From: Chlamydiia bacterium
GTDB lineage: Bacteria > Chlamydiota > Chlamydiia > Chlamydiales > JAAZZY01
DNA: 16,322 bases
Assembly: GCA_014239035.1 (NCBI GenBank)
Contig: JAAZZY010000030.1
Span: 1-16,322 of the forward strand
Direction: 5' to 3'
Shown here piece by piece: positions 7,381 to 14,298 of the stretch; position 1 is the stretch's first letter; each line of letters opens with the position of its first letter. Below the pieces are notes generated by a model that was not told the origin of the DNA, searched no databases, and worked only from the letters and a program-made list of their open reading frames with translations. The position numbers and the translations under genes were made by a program.

Positions 7381-9492
7381 ATGCAAAAGTTGTTTAGCTT
7401 CTTTAAGAATTTTGTTTTAAATGCTCTTACACTTTCGTTTTGTTGTTACTCTAGTGGACATGCGGCGAGTGCCACTTGGAATAACGGTGGTGCTGGCACT
7501 TCATGGGCCACACTCAATAACTGGACAGGACCACCTGCTACTGTTCCTGGAGCTGGAGCGGGTGAAACTGCAACGTTTGACAGCACGGTAATATCCACTG
7601 TAACAACTGTTTTGCAACCTAATCTTTTTCAAATTTCTATTACCGGAGCAGGAGGGTACATCTTTACCGGAGGAACAGCTGTTGCCGCTAACAATATTAC
7701 TATAAACTCTGCCGGCACAAATACTTTTCGTGGCACAGCCATTGCTACTGGAGCCCTATTACATTTAGGTAACGGTACTACAACCTTTAGTGCCGCCAAT
7801 GGAGGAGCAAATACCCTCACTTCCATAGTTTTGAATAACGCAACGGGTACAATTGTATTTAATGGTAATACAACCTCTGCAACTAATTCCTTAATAAATG
7901 GTACTATGCGCGGCAGCGGTACATTAACAGGACCTTTAACTCAGGCTGCGGGAACACTGCGAGGCACACCCACAATAACAGGCCTCTACACTCAAAATGG
8001 CGGAACAATAAGTCCTTCAAATACGGGTACAATAGGAACGATCTCCATAGGTGGAGGCTATATACAGAACGGGGGAACATACACAGTATCCCTTACTGGA
8101 GGTGGCACAAGTGATACGCTTGCGGTTACTGGAAATGTGACTTTAAATGGTACTGTGAATCTAGACCCCATACCTGGAATTTACCAAGAAAACACTCTCT
8201 ACACTCTTATTACTTCTGGTGGAATTACTGCTTTTAATCCAACTCTTACTGAGACTCATCCATTTTCATTTAGGCTGATTCAAAATGGAAATCTTGTTCA
8301 GCTTTTAATTTTAAGAAACTCCCTTGTTCTTCCTGTTAATATAGGCCTCCTTCCGGTAAATTCTCAACGAGTAGCTAATTATCTATATGCAGATGTTACT
8401 CCAGCTGGACCTATTAGACAGCTTGTTTTAACAACGTTGTCATCCAGCGCCGGTGTTTTTGCTGATACCCTCCTGCAGCTTAGCCCTATTCAATATGGAG
8501 CTTTTGCACAAGTGAGTTTAAGAAATAATGTTCATATGGCTAACGCGTTATCAAGACGAGCAATTAACACTCTTTGTAACAGCACCCCTAAACGATCCAG
8601 AAAAAAAGAGAATTGTGATATAAACTTTAACCAGATGTGGGTGGAACCTATCGGTTATTACTACCACCAATCTTCCAATAACAGACAGCGAGCTTTTGAT
8701 AACTACACCTATGGTGTAGCTTATGGCATGGAATTTCCTGTTACAAATATGCTTACACTTGGATGGGGAACGGGCTGGAGTCATTCTAATATCGTTTGGT
8801 CTCCTGTTTTAGGGAATGCCCACACAAACACTGTTTATTTAGGTTTAGATGCTGGGTTTTCTGAAAAATTCTTAGATGATGTTGGTGCTACTCAATTTAT
8901 CAATCTTCTTGTACAAGGAGACATTGATTTTATTACTAGCAGACGAAAAATTCGCATCCCCGGTTTTGCTAGAGATGCTAATAGCTCGCACAACAGCTAT
9001 AACGTGCTCGCACAGCTAGCCGGTGGCGTCAAGCTTCCTTTCAAAGGAAAATCAAGACTCTTTCTTCAGCCTGAATATCAACTCAACGACCTCAATCTAT
9101 TCGAGGTAGGTTATAAAGAAACAGGAGCGGGAAACGCAGATCTTAAGGTTAATTACAAACACTCTGTTTTCTTTCAGCCAAACTTCAAAATACGGGTGAT
9201 TAAAGAATTTAATAAAAAGAAGATATGCTTTACTCCTAATATATTTCTCGGTTGGCTTGGAAACTATCAACTTACAAACGGCCGATATACCGCTAACATG
9301 TATAATATTATTGCTGGAGAGAAAGAATTCTCTGTTACAAGCTATGATAGATATAACAATCAGCTCTCTTATGGTGCAGAGTTTTCTATGACTCAGTGTA
9401 AAGATTTTCTACTTACTGCGTGTTATGAAGGAAGCTCTCTCTCTCACATCAATGTTCATACAATATCTACAAGAATTGAGTGGGCATATTAA
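7381..9492 (+). CDS. Type V autotransporter outer-membrane protein
   Basis: 703 residues. A signal peptide (residues 1 to about 28, basic start, hydrophobic core, likely cut near GHA-AS) directs Sec export. The passenger (about 30-330) is rich in Gly, Thr and Asn in beta-helix style. It begins with TWNNGGAGTSWATLNNW, the opening seen in proteins with autotransporter-associated beta-strand repeats, and contains DTLAVTGNVTLNGTVNLDP, typical of the passenger end. A helical linker (about 326-398, including LLQLSPIQYGAFAQVSL) leads into the barrel (about 415-703), which ends in an aromatic residue (IEWAY) as outer-membrane barrels do. Between linker and barrel, residues 399-412 carry two cysteines around a basic stretch, C-N-STPKRSRKKEN-C. 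It lacks the repeated GGA[ILV] tetrapeptides of chlamydial Pmp proteins and has only one FxxN, so it is a different family. AAGG sits 8 nt before the ATG. The likely role is a surface adhesin or host-contact protein; ligand unknown. Confidence 0.88.
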   Translation: MQKLFSFFKNFVLNALTLSFCCYSSGHAASATWNNGGAGTSWATLNNWTGPPATVPGAGAGETATFDSTVISTVTTVLQPNLFQISITGAGGYIFTGGTAVAANNITINSAGTNTFRGTAIATGALLHLGNGTTTFSAANGGANTLTSIVLNNATGTIVFNGNTTSATNSLINGTMRGSGTLTGPLTQAAGTLRGTPTITGLYTQNGGTISPSNTGTIGTISIGGGYIQNGGTYTVSLTGGGTSDTLAVTGNVTLNGTVNLDPIPGIYQENTLYTLITSGGITAFNPTLTETHPFSFRLIQNGNLVQLLILRNSLVLPVNIGLLPVNSQRVANYLYADVTPAGPIRQLVLTTLSSSAGVFADTLLQLSPIQYGAFAQVSLRNNVHMANALSRRAINTLCNSTPKRSRKKENCDINFNQMWVEPIGYYYHQSSNNRQRAFDNYTYGVAYGMEFPVTNMLTLGWGTGWSHSNIVWSPVLGNAHTNTVYLGLDAGFSEKFLDDVGATQFINLLVQGDIDFITSRRKIRIPGFARDANSSHNSYNVLAQLAGGVKLPFKGKSRLFLQPEYQLNDLNLFEVGYKETGAGNADLKVNYKHSVFFQPNFKIRVIKEFNKKKICFTPNIFLGWLGNYQLTNGRYTANMYNIIAGEKEFSVTSYDRYNNQLSYGAEFSMTQCKDFLLTACYEGSSLSHINVHTISTRIEWAY

Positions 9493-9944
9493 AGCTTAAA
9501 TTTTTTTAAATAATCATTCATTTGACGAGAGCCAAATCCACTAGGGTTTGGCTTTTCACTTTGAGGCTTTCTCTTTTTATTGAGCTTCTTAAAAAAGCCA
9601 TCAAAAGAAAGGCCGTGGGCTCTTAAATCTTTGATTTCTTTAATTAATTTTTTGTCGTTTGAAACGACTGTCATCTCGTGGGGTTTTTTAGAAAACTGGA
9701 CTTTTTCAATAAGATATTCATCAGCTGTTTGACCATGTGCTGAATATACAACTTCAATGTTTTTGTAGTAAGTCCTGGAGAACTCTCCGTGGCTGCTGTG
9801 AGCATCAAATACTATAACAAGATTGTGGCCTTCTACGACTCTCTCTGAAAAATAGTCTAAGACATCTTCTCGAGCAGACTCAAATGGGTCTTGCTCTCTT
9901 CCTTGAGTAAAAAGAAAGTTGTATCCATCTATATAGTAAATCAA
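9489..9944 (-). CDS. YacP/Rae1-like NYN-domain endoribonuclease
   Basis: 151-residue cytoplasmic protein with the PIN-like NYN fold of the YacP family. The B. subtilis member, Rae1, cuts mRNA in the ribosomal A site. Family marks are YIDGYNFLF (4-12) with acidic D6, VFDAHSSHG (45-53) with D47, the TADEYL block (73-78) and VVSNDKKL (93-100); these acidic residues would bind the catalytic metal. A basic stretch (KKLNKKRKPQSEK, about 119-131) followed by a short C-terminal helix suits RNA or ribosome contact. It lies 2 bp downstream of greA on the same strand, so the two are surely co-transcribed. Its stop codon overlaps that of the convergent autotransporter gene by 4 bp. The nuclease role and its targets are inferred from family membership. 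Confidence 0.82.
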   Translation of the reverse strand: MIYYIDGYNFLFTQGREQDPFESAREDVLDYFSERVVEGHNLVIVFDAHSSHGEFSRTYYKNIEVVYSAHGQTADEYLIEKVQFSKKPHEMTVVSNDKKLIKEIKDLRAHGLSFDGFFKKLNKKRKPQSEKPNPSGFGSRQMNDYLKKFKL

Positions 9945-9946
9945 GT

Positions 9947-12100
9947 TTAGCTCAAGTAACTCTGAATTCCACTGACTGTATAAGTGTCATCTTTAAATTC
10001 AAAGCTATCGTTTACTTTGTGACCTTTCATCTCTAGAGCAAATTGCGACTGAAAAGATAAAATAGATTTATCTGGATCAGCATCCCAAGGGCCTAATATT
10101 GTATACTTAAGCTTCTTCCCTTTTAGATTAACAAGCTCAACAATCGCTCCAACTCCAACTTTAGCAACATCTATGTCATCTGGAGACAATATACGTGCTT
10201 GGCTAAGCTGAGAAGATAAGAGTTTCATCTCAGACTGGAGACGAGCTCTTTTTTCTTGAGCAAATTTATATTCAGAATTTTCTCGTAGGTCTCCGTACGA
10301 TCTAGCCACTTCAATTTCTTTGGCATTTTGAACGGTTTCAACGGTTGCAATATGATGGACTCTCTCTTGAATCTTTTGATATCCTTCTTGAGTTGTCCAA
10401 ATAACACTATCTTCTTCCTTGTTTGCCCCTTGTTGATCGTCAAGTTTAGGGTGAACAACTTTTGCCAAAGATAAAAAGGTTTTAAAGTCATGGTTATTGA
10501 ATGCTTGGCATTTAGTTATAAGGAGTAAGATTTCTCTAACAAACTCAATAGGTGTATCTGCTACGTTATCTCTAAAGAGTTGGTAGTGTTTCTTAGAAAT
10601 AAGGGCATGAATTTTTTTAACTAAATCGTTGTACTCGGGCTTATTCTCAATATGATAGAGAAGAACAAAAAGGCATTCAAAAAAGAGCATTTGGCCATCT
10701 TTATTGGAGTATAGAAGGTCTTTTGAAGTTTGCAGTTTTTGAAAGTACCAGAAAAAGCATTCTGGATACATAACCGGGTGCTCTAAAAGTTTCTTTAGCG
10801 TTTCTTTTAGAAGAGATTCGTGTTCTGCCTTAATAAGTTCTTTTAAAGCGTATTCTCTCAAAAAATGTTGGGAGATATTTAAAAAGATGCTTGAAAAAAG
10901 AGCTGGCCAATCTGGACGCTGCTTGCGGATATGCTCTAAGAATTTCTTTTTAAGAGGCCCTATATGGAATGCATTGATAAGGTAATCAATATCAATATCT
11001 GCTTCAAGAATTTTGATAAGAGCCTGATCGAGGTTATCGTTAAATAGATCTTCAATAAGAATATAAATCTGTATTTTTAAAAGCTCTTGAGAGTCTTGAA
11101 GGTGGGATAAGTGCTTAAGTAATTTCTCTCTATAAAGAGCTTTGAGTTCGCTATCTTTTAAGATTTCAAGGTGCTGTTTAGTAAATTGGTATGACTTTTG
11201 TAAGAAATCTTCAACTTCTAAATCTTTTTCTAGAAGTTCTTTAAAAGAATCAAGATGTGAAATCGCCTTATCTAAAAGTACAAAAGGCTGGCTAATAGAC
11301 TCAGGAGGTTGTACTTGAGGATCTTTTTTAAGTTTTGCTCGTGCACTTTGCCACCATTTAGCCCAGTCATTTGCAGGAATAACCACTTCATGAAGTTCAT
11401 CTTTAATTTCGTGAGCATTTAAAGGACCAACATCTGCAATCAACAATTTTAAAACAGCTAATGGATCTTCTTTAGCTTCTTTTTCAAGCAGATCTGGGTT
11501 TCCGAAGCGTCTAGCTAAGAAATGCGTTTCAGAGACTGGTGCAAGGTTGTGAAATGCATTTTTAAAAGAGAGCTCTTTGACTCCTAATACGTTTTCAAAT
11601 TCAATAGAAAGCTGTTCGCGAATAAGGGAAATATCCATAATTTCACCTACACCCCAACCTCCGGTATGATAAATAAATTTTCCTTCTTCCATGTGAGAAA
11701 GCAATTCAAAGTTGCGGATAGCCCCTTGAAATTCACTTTGAGCCCTGAGCCCAACGAGTCTGATTTTCTCGTTATAGTGCGGCTTCTCACCATATTGCTC
11801 TTTTAAAAATGTAAGAGCGGATATTGCAAGCGATTCACTGTTTGAAGTTTGAAGGTCTAAGATTACTCGAAGAACGTCTAGCTTTTTATCTGAGTCATCG
11901 AGTTTATCTATCAACTCAAGACCTTCTTCAGCATATGGACCAAAATGTTCCTGATATTCAGAGTCTCTGACTGTTTCAAATATTTCAATTATCTCATCAG
12001 CTGGCACTTCTGTGCTAGAACGGTACTCTTCCCATAATTGAATAAAACTTGGAAAGTTTTGATTCTCGAGCTGAAGACTCATTTCCTCTAAATAACCCAT
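9947..12100 (-). CDS. greA: Transcription elongation factor GreA with long chlamydial N-terminal extension
   Basis: GreA rescues backtracked RNA polymerase by entering the secondary channel and stimulating transcript cleavage. Only residues about 565-717 are GreA (E. coli GreA is 158 residues). They comprise a coiled coil with the acidic tip motif ARSYGDLRENSEYKFAQE, where D604 and E607 are the residues that position the second Mg ion, then an FKBP-like end (VGAIVELVNLKGKK onward). The remaining 560 residues are mostly helical and charged, with one distinct block HTGGWGVGEI (145-154) that resembles the small beta-barrel of CarD/Tudor-like domains. A ~715-residue GreA is characteristic of Chlamydiae. 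AAAGG (12110-12114) lies 9 nt before the ATG. A NYN-domain nuclease follows 2 bp downstream. The role of the extension is unknown. Confidence 0.92.
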   Translation of the reverse strand: MGYLEEMSLQLENQNFPSFIQLWEEYRSSTEVPADEIIEIFETVRDSEYQEHFGPYAEEGLELIDKLDDSDKKLDVLRVILDLQTSNSESLAISALTFLKEQYGEKPHYNEKIRLVGLRAQSEFQGAIRNFELLSHMEEGKFIYHTGGWGVGEIMDISLIREQLSIEFENVLGVKELSFKNAFHNLAPVSETHFLARRFGNPDLLEKEAKEDPLAVLKLLIADVGPLNAHEIKDELHEVVIPANDWAKWWQSARAKLKKDPQVQPPESISQPFVLLDKAISHLDSFKELLEKDLEVEDFLQKSYQFTKQHLEILKDSELKALYREKLLKHLSHLQDSQELLKIQIYILIEDLFNDNLDQALIKILEADIDIDYLINAFHIGPLKKKFLEHIRKQRPDWPALFSSIFLNISQHFLREYALKELIKAEHESLLKETLKKLLEHPVMYPECFFWYFQKLQTSKDLLYSNKDGQMLFFECLFVLLYHIENKPEYNDLVKKIHALISKKHYQLFRDNVADTPIEFVREILLLITKCQAFNNHDFKTFLSLAKVVHPKLDDQQGANKEEDSVIWTTQEGYQKIQERVHHIATVETVQNAKEIEVARSYGDLRENSEYKFAQEKRARLQSEMKLLSSQLSQARILSPDDIDVAKVGVGAIVELVNLKGKKLKYTILGPWDADPDKSILSFQSQFALEMKGHKVNDSFEFKDDTYTVSGIQSYLS

Positions 12101-12138
12101 CTTATTTCACCTTTGAAGTTTAAGACCTAAGACCTTAC

Positions 12139-12168
12139 AGAATAGCTCGTATTGGCAATTAAAATCAA
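12139..12168 (-). promoter_or_regulatory. Candidate promoter of greA
   Basis: On the minus strand TTGATT (12163-12168) and TATTCT (12139-12144) are 18 bp apart, four of six matches each to the sigma70 boxes. The pair sits 38 bp upstream of the greA ATG, leaving a short leader with the AAAGG site. It lies in the 150-bp divergent spacer 12101-12250 shared with the CT635-like gene. Confidence 0.4.
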
Positions 12169-12236
12169 ATTAAAAGAGTGGCTCCTTGAATTTTTATCTT
12201 ACCTTTGTTAGAGACAGTTCTAGACGCCGGTTCAAT

Positions 12237-12241
12237 AGGAG
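12237..12241 (+). promoter_or_regulatory. Strong ribosome binding site of the CT635-like gene
   Basis: AGGAG lies 9 nt before the ATG at 12251 and fixes the start. A possible -35 box TTGAAT (12186-12191) is upstream, but no good -10 partner is visible at the right distance. Confidence 0.6.
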
Positions 12242-12250
12242 AGCACCCAA

Positions 12251-12661
12251 ATGGAAGATCCAGAAAAAGAAGAATTTATTTTAAACGCAGTTGAAAAAAT
12301 TAAGTCTTTGCGCAAAAAAGTTGAAGCTGCTCGTAAAAATAACGAGGACATGTCTGAGATTATGCAGGATGTGCAGGCTGAAGTAAAAGGTATAAAATCT
12401 GAATCTGAAGATATTTTTGATTCGAATAACCTTGAAATGTCTCCTGACGAACTTGAGGCCTACCTGCAGAACCCGTCTAATTTTTCCGAAGAAGACTGGC
12501 AGCTTTTAGAAACCATTAAGGAAGAGACAAACCTCTGTAAAAAAGAAATTGTAAAATCCAATGAAGACGAGGCTGTTGGGGATTTAATCGGTAGGAAAAA
12601 AGGGAAAACAGGCTTAAGCAAAAAGCGTAAAAAACGCTGGAATGGGCCAAAATACATCTAA
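12251..12661 (+). CDS. CT635-like conserved chlamydial protein, acidic with basic tail
   Basis: 136 residues, function unknown. The first ~60 residues are charged and helical (probable coiled coil, for example EKIKSLRKKVEAARK). The centre holds MSPDELEAYL (63-72) and NPSNFSEEDW (74-83), and the last 25 residues are strongly basic, including GRKKGKTG and SKKRKKRW. No signal peptide or membrane span. I recall that C. trachomatis CT635, which lies beside greA, has a similar central stretch (Met-x-x-Glu-x-Met ... NPDNFSPEEW) and a Lys-rich tail; this gene sits divergently beside greA in the same way, so I infer orthology. The basic tail could bind nucleic acid or ribosomes. Its stop codon overlaps the stop of the convergent acylphosphatase gene by 4 bp. 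Confidence 0.8.
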   Translation: MEDPEKEEFILNAVEKIKSLRKKVEAARKNNEDMSEIMQDVQAEVKGIKSESEDIFDSNNLEMSPDELEAYLQNPSNFSEEDWQLLETIKEETNLCKKEIVKSNEDEAVGDLIGRKKGKTGLSKKRKKRWNGPKYI

Positions 12662-12942
12662 AACATAATTTCAAATTCTGGATATTCTCTTGAAGAGCTG
12701 TAGTCATCGACATTTACGTGTTCAATTTTGGCAAGTCCCTTGCTGTCTTTTATCAGGTTGACAAACTCATCTAAGGCGCCGCCTCGTCCTTGAACATATA
12801 CCTCGACTGAACCATTTGAAAGGTTCTTAACACTTCCTGTTAGGGCAAGTTTATCAGCATAACGCTTGATCGTGGCCCTAAATCCGACTCCTTGGACTGA
12901 GCCCTTCACAACGACGTGGAATGTTTTGATCTCATCAGACAT
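12658..12942 (-). CDS. acyP: Acylphosphatase
   Basis: 94-residue cytoplasmic enzyme, usual family length (about 90-100), which hydrolyses carboxyl-phosphate bonds such as in acetyl phosphate or carbamoyl phosphate. The first signature GSVQGVGFR (14-22) carries the phosphate-binding Arg22, and the second region GSVKNLSNGSVEVYVQG (36-52) carries the catalytic Asn40. The fold order matches the family. AGGAG (12950-12954) lies 7 nt before the ATG at 12942. The gene is 51 bp downstream of the dus stop on the same strand and probably shares its transcript. The acylphosphatase-like domain of HypF is excluded by the short length. Confidence 0.93.
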   Translation of the reverse strand: MSDEIKTFHVVVKGSVQGVGFRATIKRYADKLALTGSVKNLSNGSVEVYVQGRGGALDEFVNLIKDSKGLAKIEHVNVDDYSSSREYPEFEIMF

Positions 12943-12993
12943 TCATTGTCTCCTAAATCCCACACATAGAAAAAACCGGCCTATATTGCAACC

Positions 12994-13992
12994 TTAAGTT
13001 GTAACACATTTATTTAGAAAAGCTTTTGGATCCTTCAGACCTTCTAGAAGAAGTTCTATTTCACCTATAGTTTTTGCTTTGCTTATTTTTCCTCTTAGAG
13101 CCTTACCCACTTCACCTTTTTTAAAATACCAACATCCCACACGTCTCATATCCATAATGGCTTTCTTTTCATTGGCATAGGCTTTTGTTAGATGGTAATG
13201 CTCCACTAAGTTTTTTCTACAAAACTCATAGTCTCTTTCTAGTGGGGTAAGACTCTCTTGCATCCTTTGAATATCTTGAGCAATCCAGGGCTGCCCAAAT
13301 GTGCCTCTAGCAACCAAGACCCCATCACAATCCGTATGTTCAAACATATGCCTGGCATCTTCTGCTGAAAAAATATCTCCATTACCAAAGACTTTGATAT
13401 TGCGAGCACACTTCTTGCTTTCTTTGATGTGGTCACGATTAGCAAGTCCTTTATATGCCTGCATACGCGTGCGCCCATGAATAAAAATGGCGCTAGCACC
13501 AGCATCTTCAGCAATACGAGTAATTAATGGAGCCACGATAGTCTCATCATCCCAACCCGCTCGTATCTTAACAGTAACGGGGATAGAAACGCGCGATACA
13601 ATTTTTGAAATAATTTCGCCGATCAAATGTGGTTTTTTTAGTAATCCTGAGCCGCTTCCATCTTTTGTAACTTTATCAACAGGGCAACCACAGTTTAGGT
13701 CAATAAGATCAAAACCAAGCCCCTCAATAATTTCGGCACAATCTGCAGCAATATCAAGTCGACTTCCACAAAGTTGAGCACCCATTGGGTGCATGTTTTG
13801 TGTGTAGTCTAAGAGGCGATATGTATTCTTATCATTTCTAATCAACGCATCCATTTTGACCATCTCACAAAAGACAAGCCCAGGATTAAATTTTTGCGCC
13901 ATAGCACGAAATGGAAAATCAGAGCAGCCAGCAAGTGGTGCATAAAATACGTTGCTAGAAAAGGTTTTGGATCCAATGGTTATTTTAGGCAT
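12994..13992 (-). CDS. dus: tRNA-dihydrouridine synthase, DusB-like
   Basis: FMN enzyme that reduces specific uridines in the D-loop of tRNA. At 332 residues it has the normal length. Motifs in order: FYAPLAGCSDFPFRAM (16-31, FMN phosphate side), GAQLCG (71-76), DLNCGCPVDKVTKDGSGSGLL (98-118, with C103 as the proton-donating Cys of the GCP motif), TVKIRAGWD (140-148), IHGRTR (171-176) and VFGNGDI (201-207), closing the TIM barrel, then a helical tRNA-binding domain. The NCGCPVDKV and KIRAGWD wording is closest to DusB-type enzymes, but subfamily assignment is tentative. The start ATG directly abuts the yggT stop codon, so translation is likely coupled. The tail ends with a Cys-Val-Thr-Thr. 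Confidence 0.93.
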   Translation of the reverse strand: MPKITIGSKTFSSNVFYAPLAGCSDFPFRAMAQKFNPGLVFCEMVKMDALIRNDKNTYRLLDYTQNMHPMGAQLCGSRLDIAADCAEIIEGLGFDLIDLNCGCPVDKVTKDGSGSGLLKKPHLIGEIISKIVSRVSIPVTVKIRAGWDDETIVAPLITRIAEDAGASAIFIHGRTRMQAYKGLANRDHIKESKKCARNIKVFGNGDIFSAEDARHMFEHTDCDGVLVARGTFGQPWIAQDIQRMQESLTPLERDYEFCRKNLVEHYHLTKAYANEKKAIMDMRRVGCWYFKKGEVGKALRGKISKAKTIGEIELLLEGLKDPKAFLNKCVTT

Positions 13993-14247
13993 TTATCGAA
14001 TAAAGGCTAGAAGGAGTCTTTCAAATATTCTTAAAGCAAAAAAGGCAATTAAAGGGCTTAGGTCCATCATCCCCAAACGTGGAATAACTTTTCTAAAAAC
14101 CTTCAAATACGGTTCTGTATAATAGTGAATGAAGCGCATCACAGTAAACTGCTGAAAGTTTGGAAACCACGAACCAAGTACCCTTGCAAACAGCATAAGG
14201 GTGTAGGCTGTAAAAATAAAATGAATGATGACGCTTAATTGGTGCAT
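13993..14247 (-). CDS. yggT: YggT-family membrane protein
   Basis: 84 residues with two hydrophobic segments (about 5-26 and 62-82) on either side of a short amphipathic stretch. YTEPYLKVFRKVIPRLGMMDLSP (positions about 42-64) and SPLIAFFALRIFERLLL carry the family's typical proline-rich turn and D-x-S-P before the second helix. YggT proteins are small inner-membrane proteins linked to osmotic tolerance and cell-division loci; the precise role is not known. The gene is immediately followed by dus with no spacer. AAGGGG (14256-14261) is 8 nt before the ATG and lies within the loop of a perfect inverted repeat. Confidence 0.85.
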   Translation of the reverse strand: MHQLSVIIHFIFTAYTLMLFARVLGSWFPNFQQFTVMRFIHYYTEPYLKVFRKVIPRLGMMDLSPLIAFFALRIFERLLLAFIR

Positions 14248-14267
14248 TAATTTAACCCCTTAAATTA
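14248..14267 (-). repeat. Perfect 8-bp inverted repeat around the yggT ribosome binding site
   Basis: TAATTTAA (14248-14255) and TTAAATTA (14260-14267) are exact reverse complements separated by CCCC. On the yggT transcript this puts GGGG of the Shine-Dalgarno in a 4-nt loop directly before the start codon. It also lies in the 51-bp gap between divergent yggT and the 14299 gene, so it could be an operator in DNA or a weak hairpin in RNA. The arms are all A/T, so chance is a real possibility. Confidence 0.4.
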
Positions 14268-14298
14268 TGCTTGTCCCTTCCGGGCTCGAGTGTTTAAG

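Noticed and set aside
8551..8784. Open frame on the minus strand inside the autotransporter gene.
   Set aside because: It lies wholly opposite a well-supported gene, has no ribosome binding site or recognisable sequence, and is a by-product of the other strand. The same holds for other open frames opposite tyrP, thyX, greA and dus.
7381..9492. Assignment of the autotransporter to the chlamydial Pmp family.
   Set aside because: The passenger lacks the repeated GGA[ILV] tetrapeptides and has only one FxxN; its opening and end match general autotransporter passengers instead.
12229..12235. GGTTCAA resembling a tRNA T-loop in the greA upstream region.
   Set aside because: No matching T-stem, anticodon arm or acceptor stem can be folded around it; the segment is the leader of the 12251 gene.
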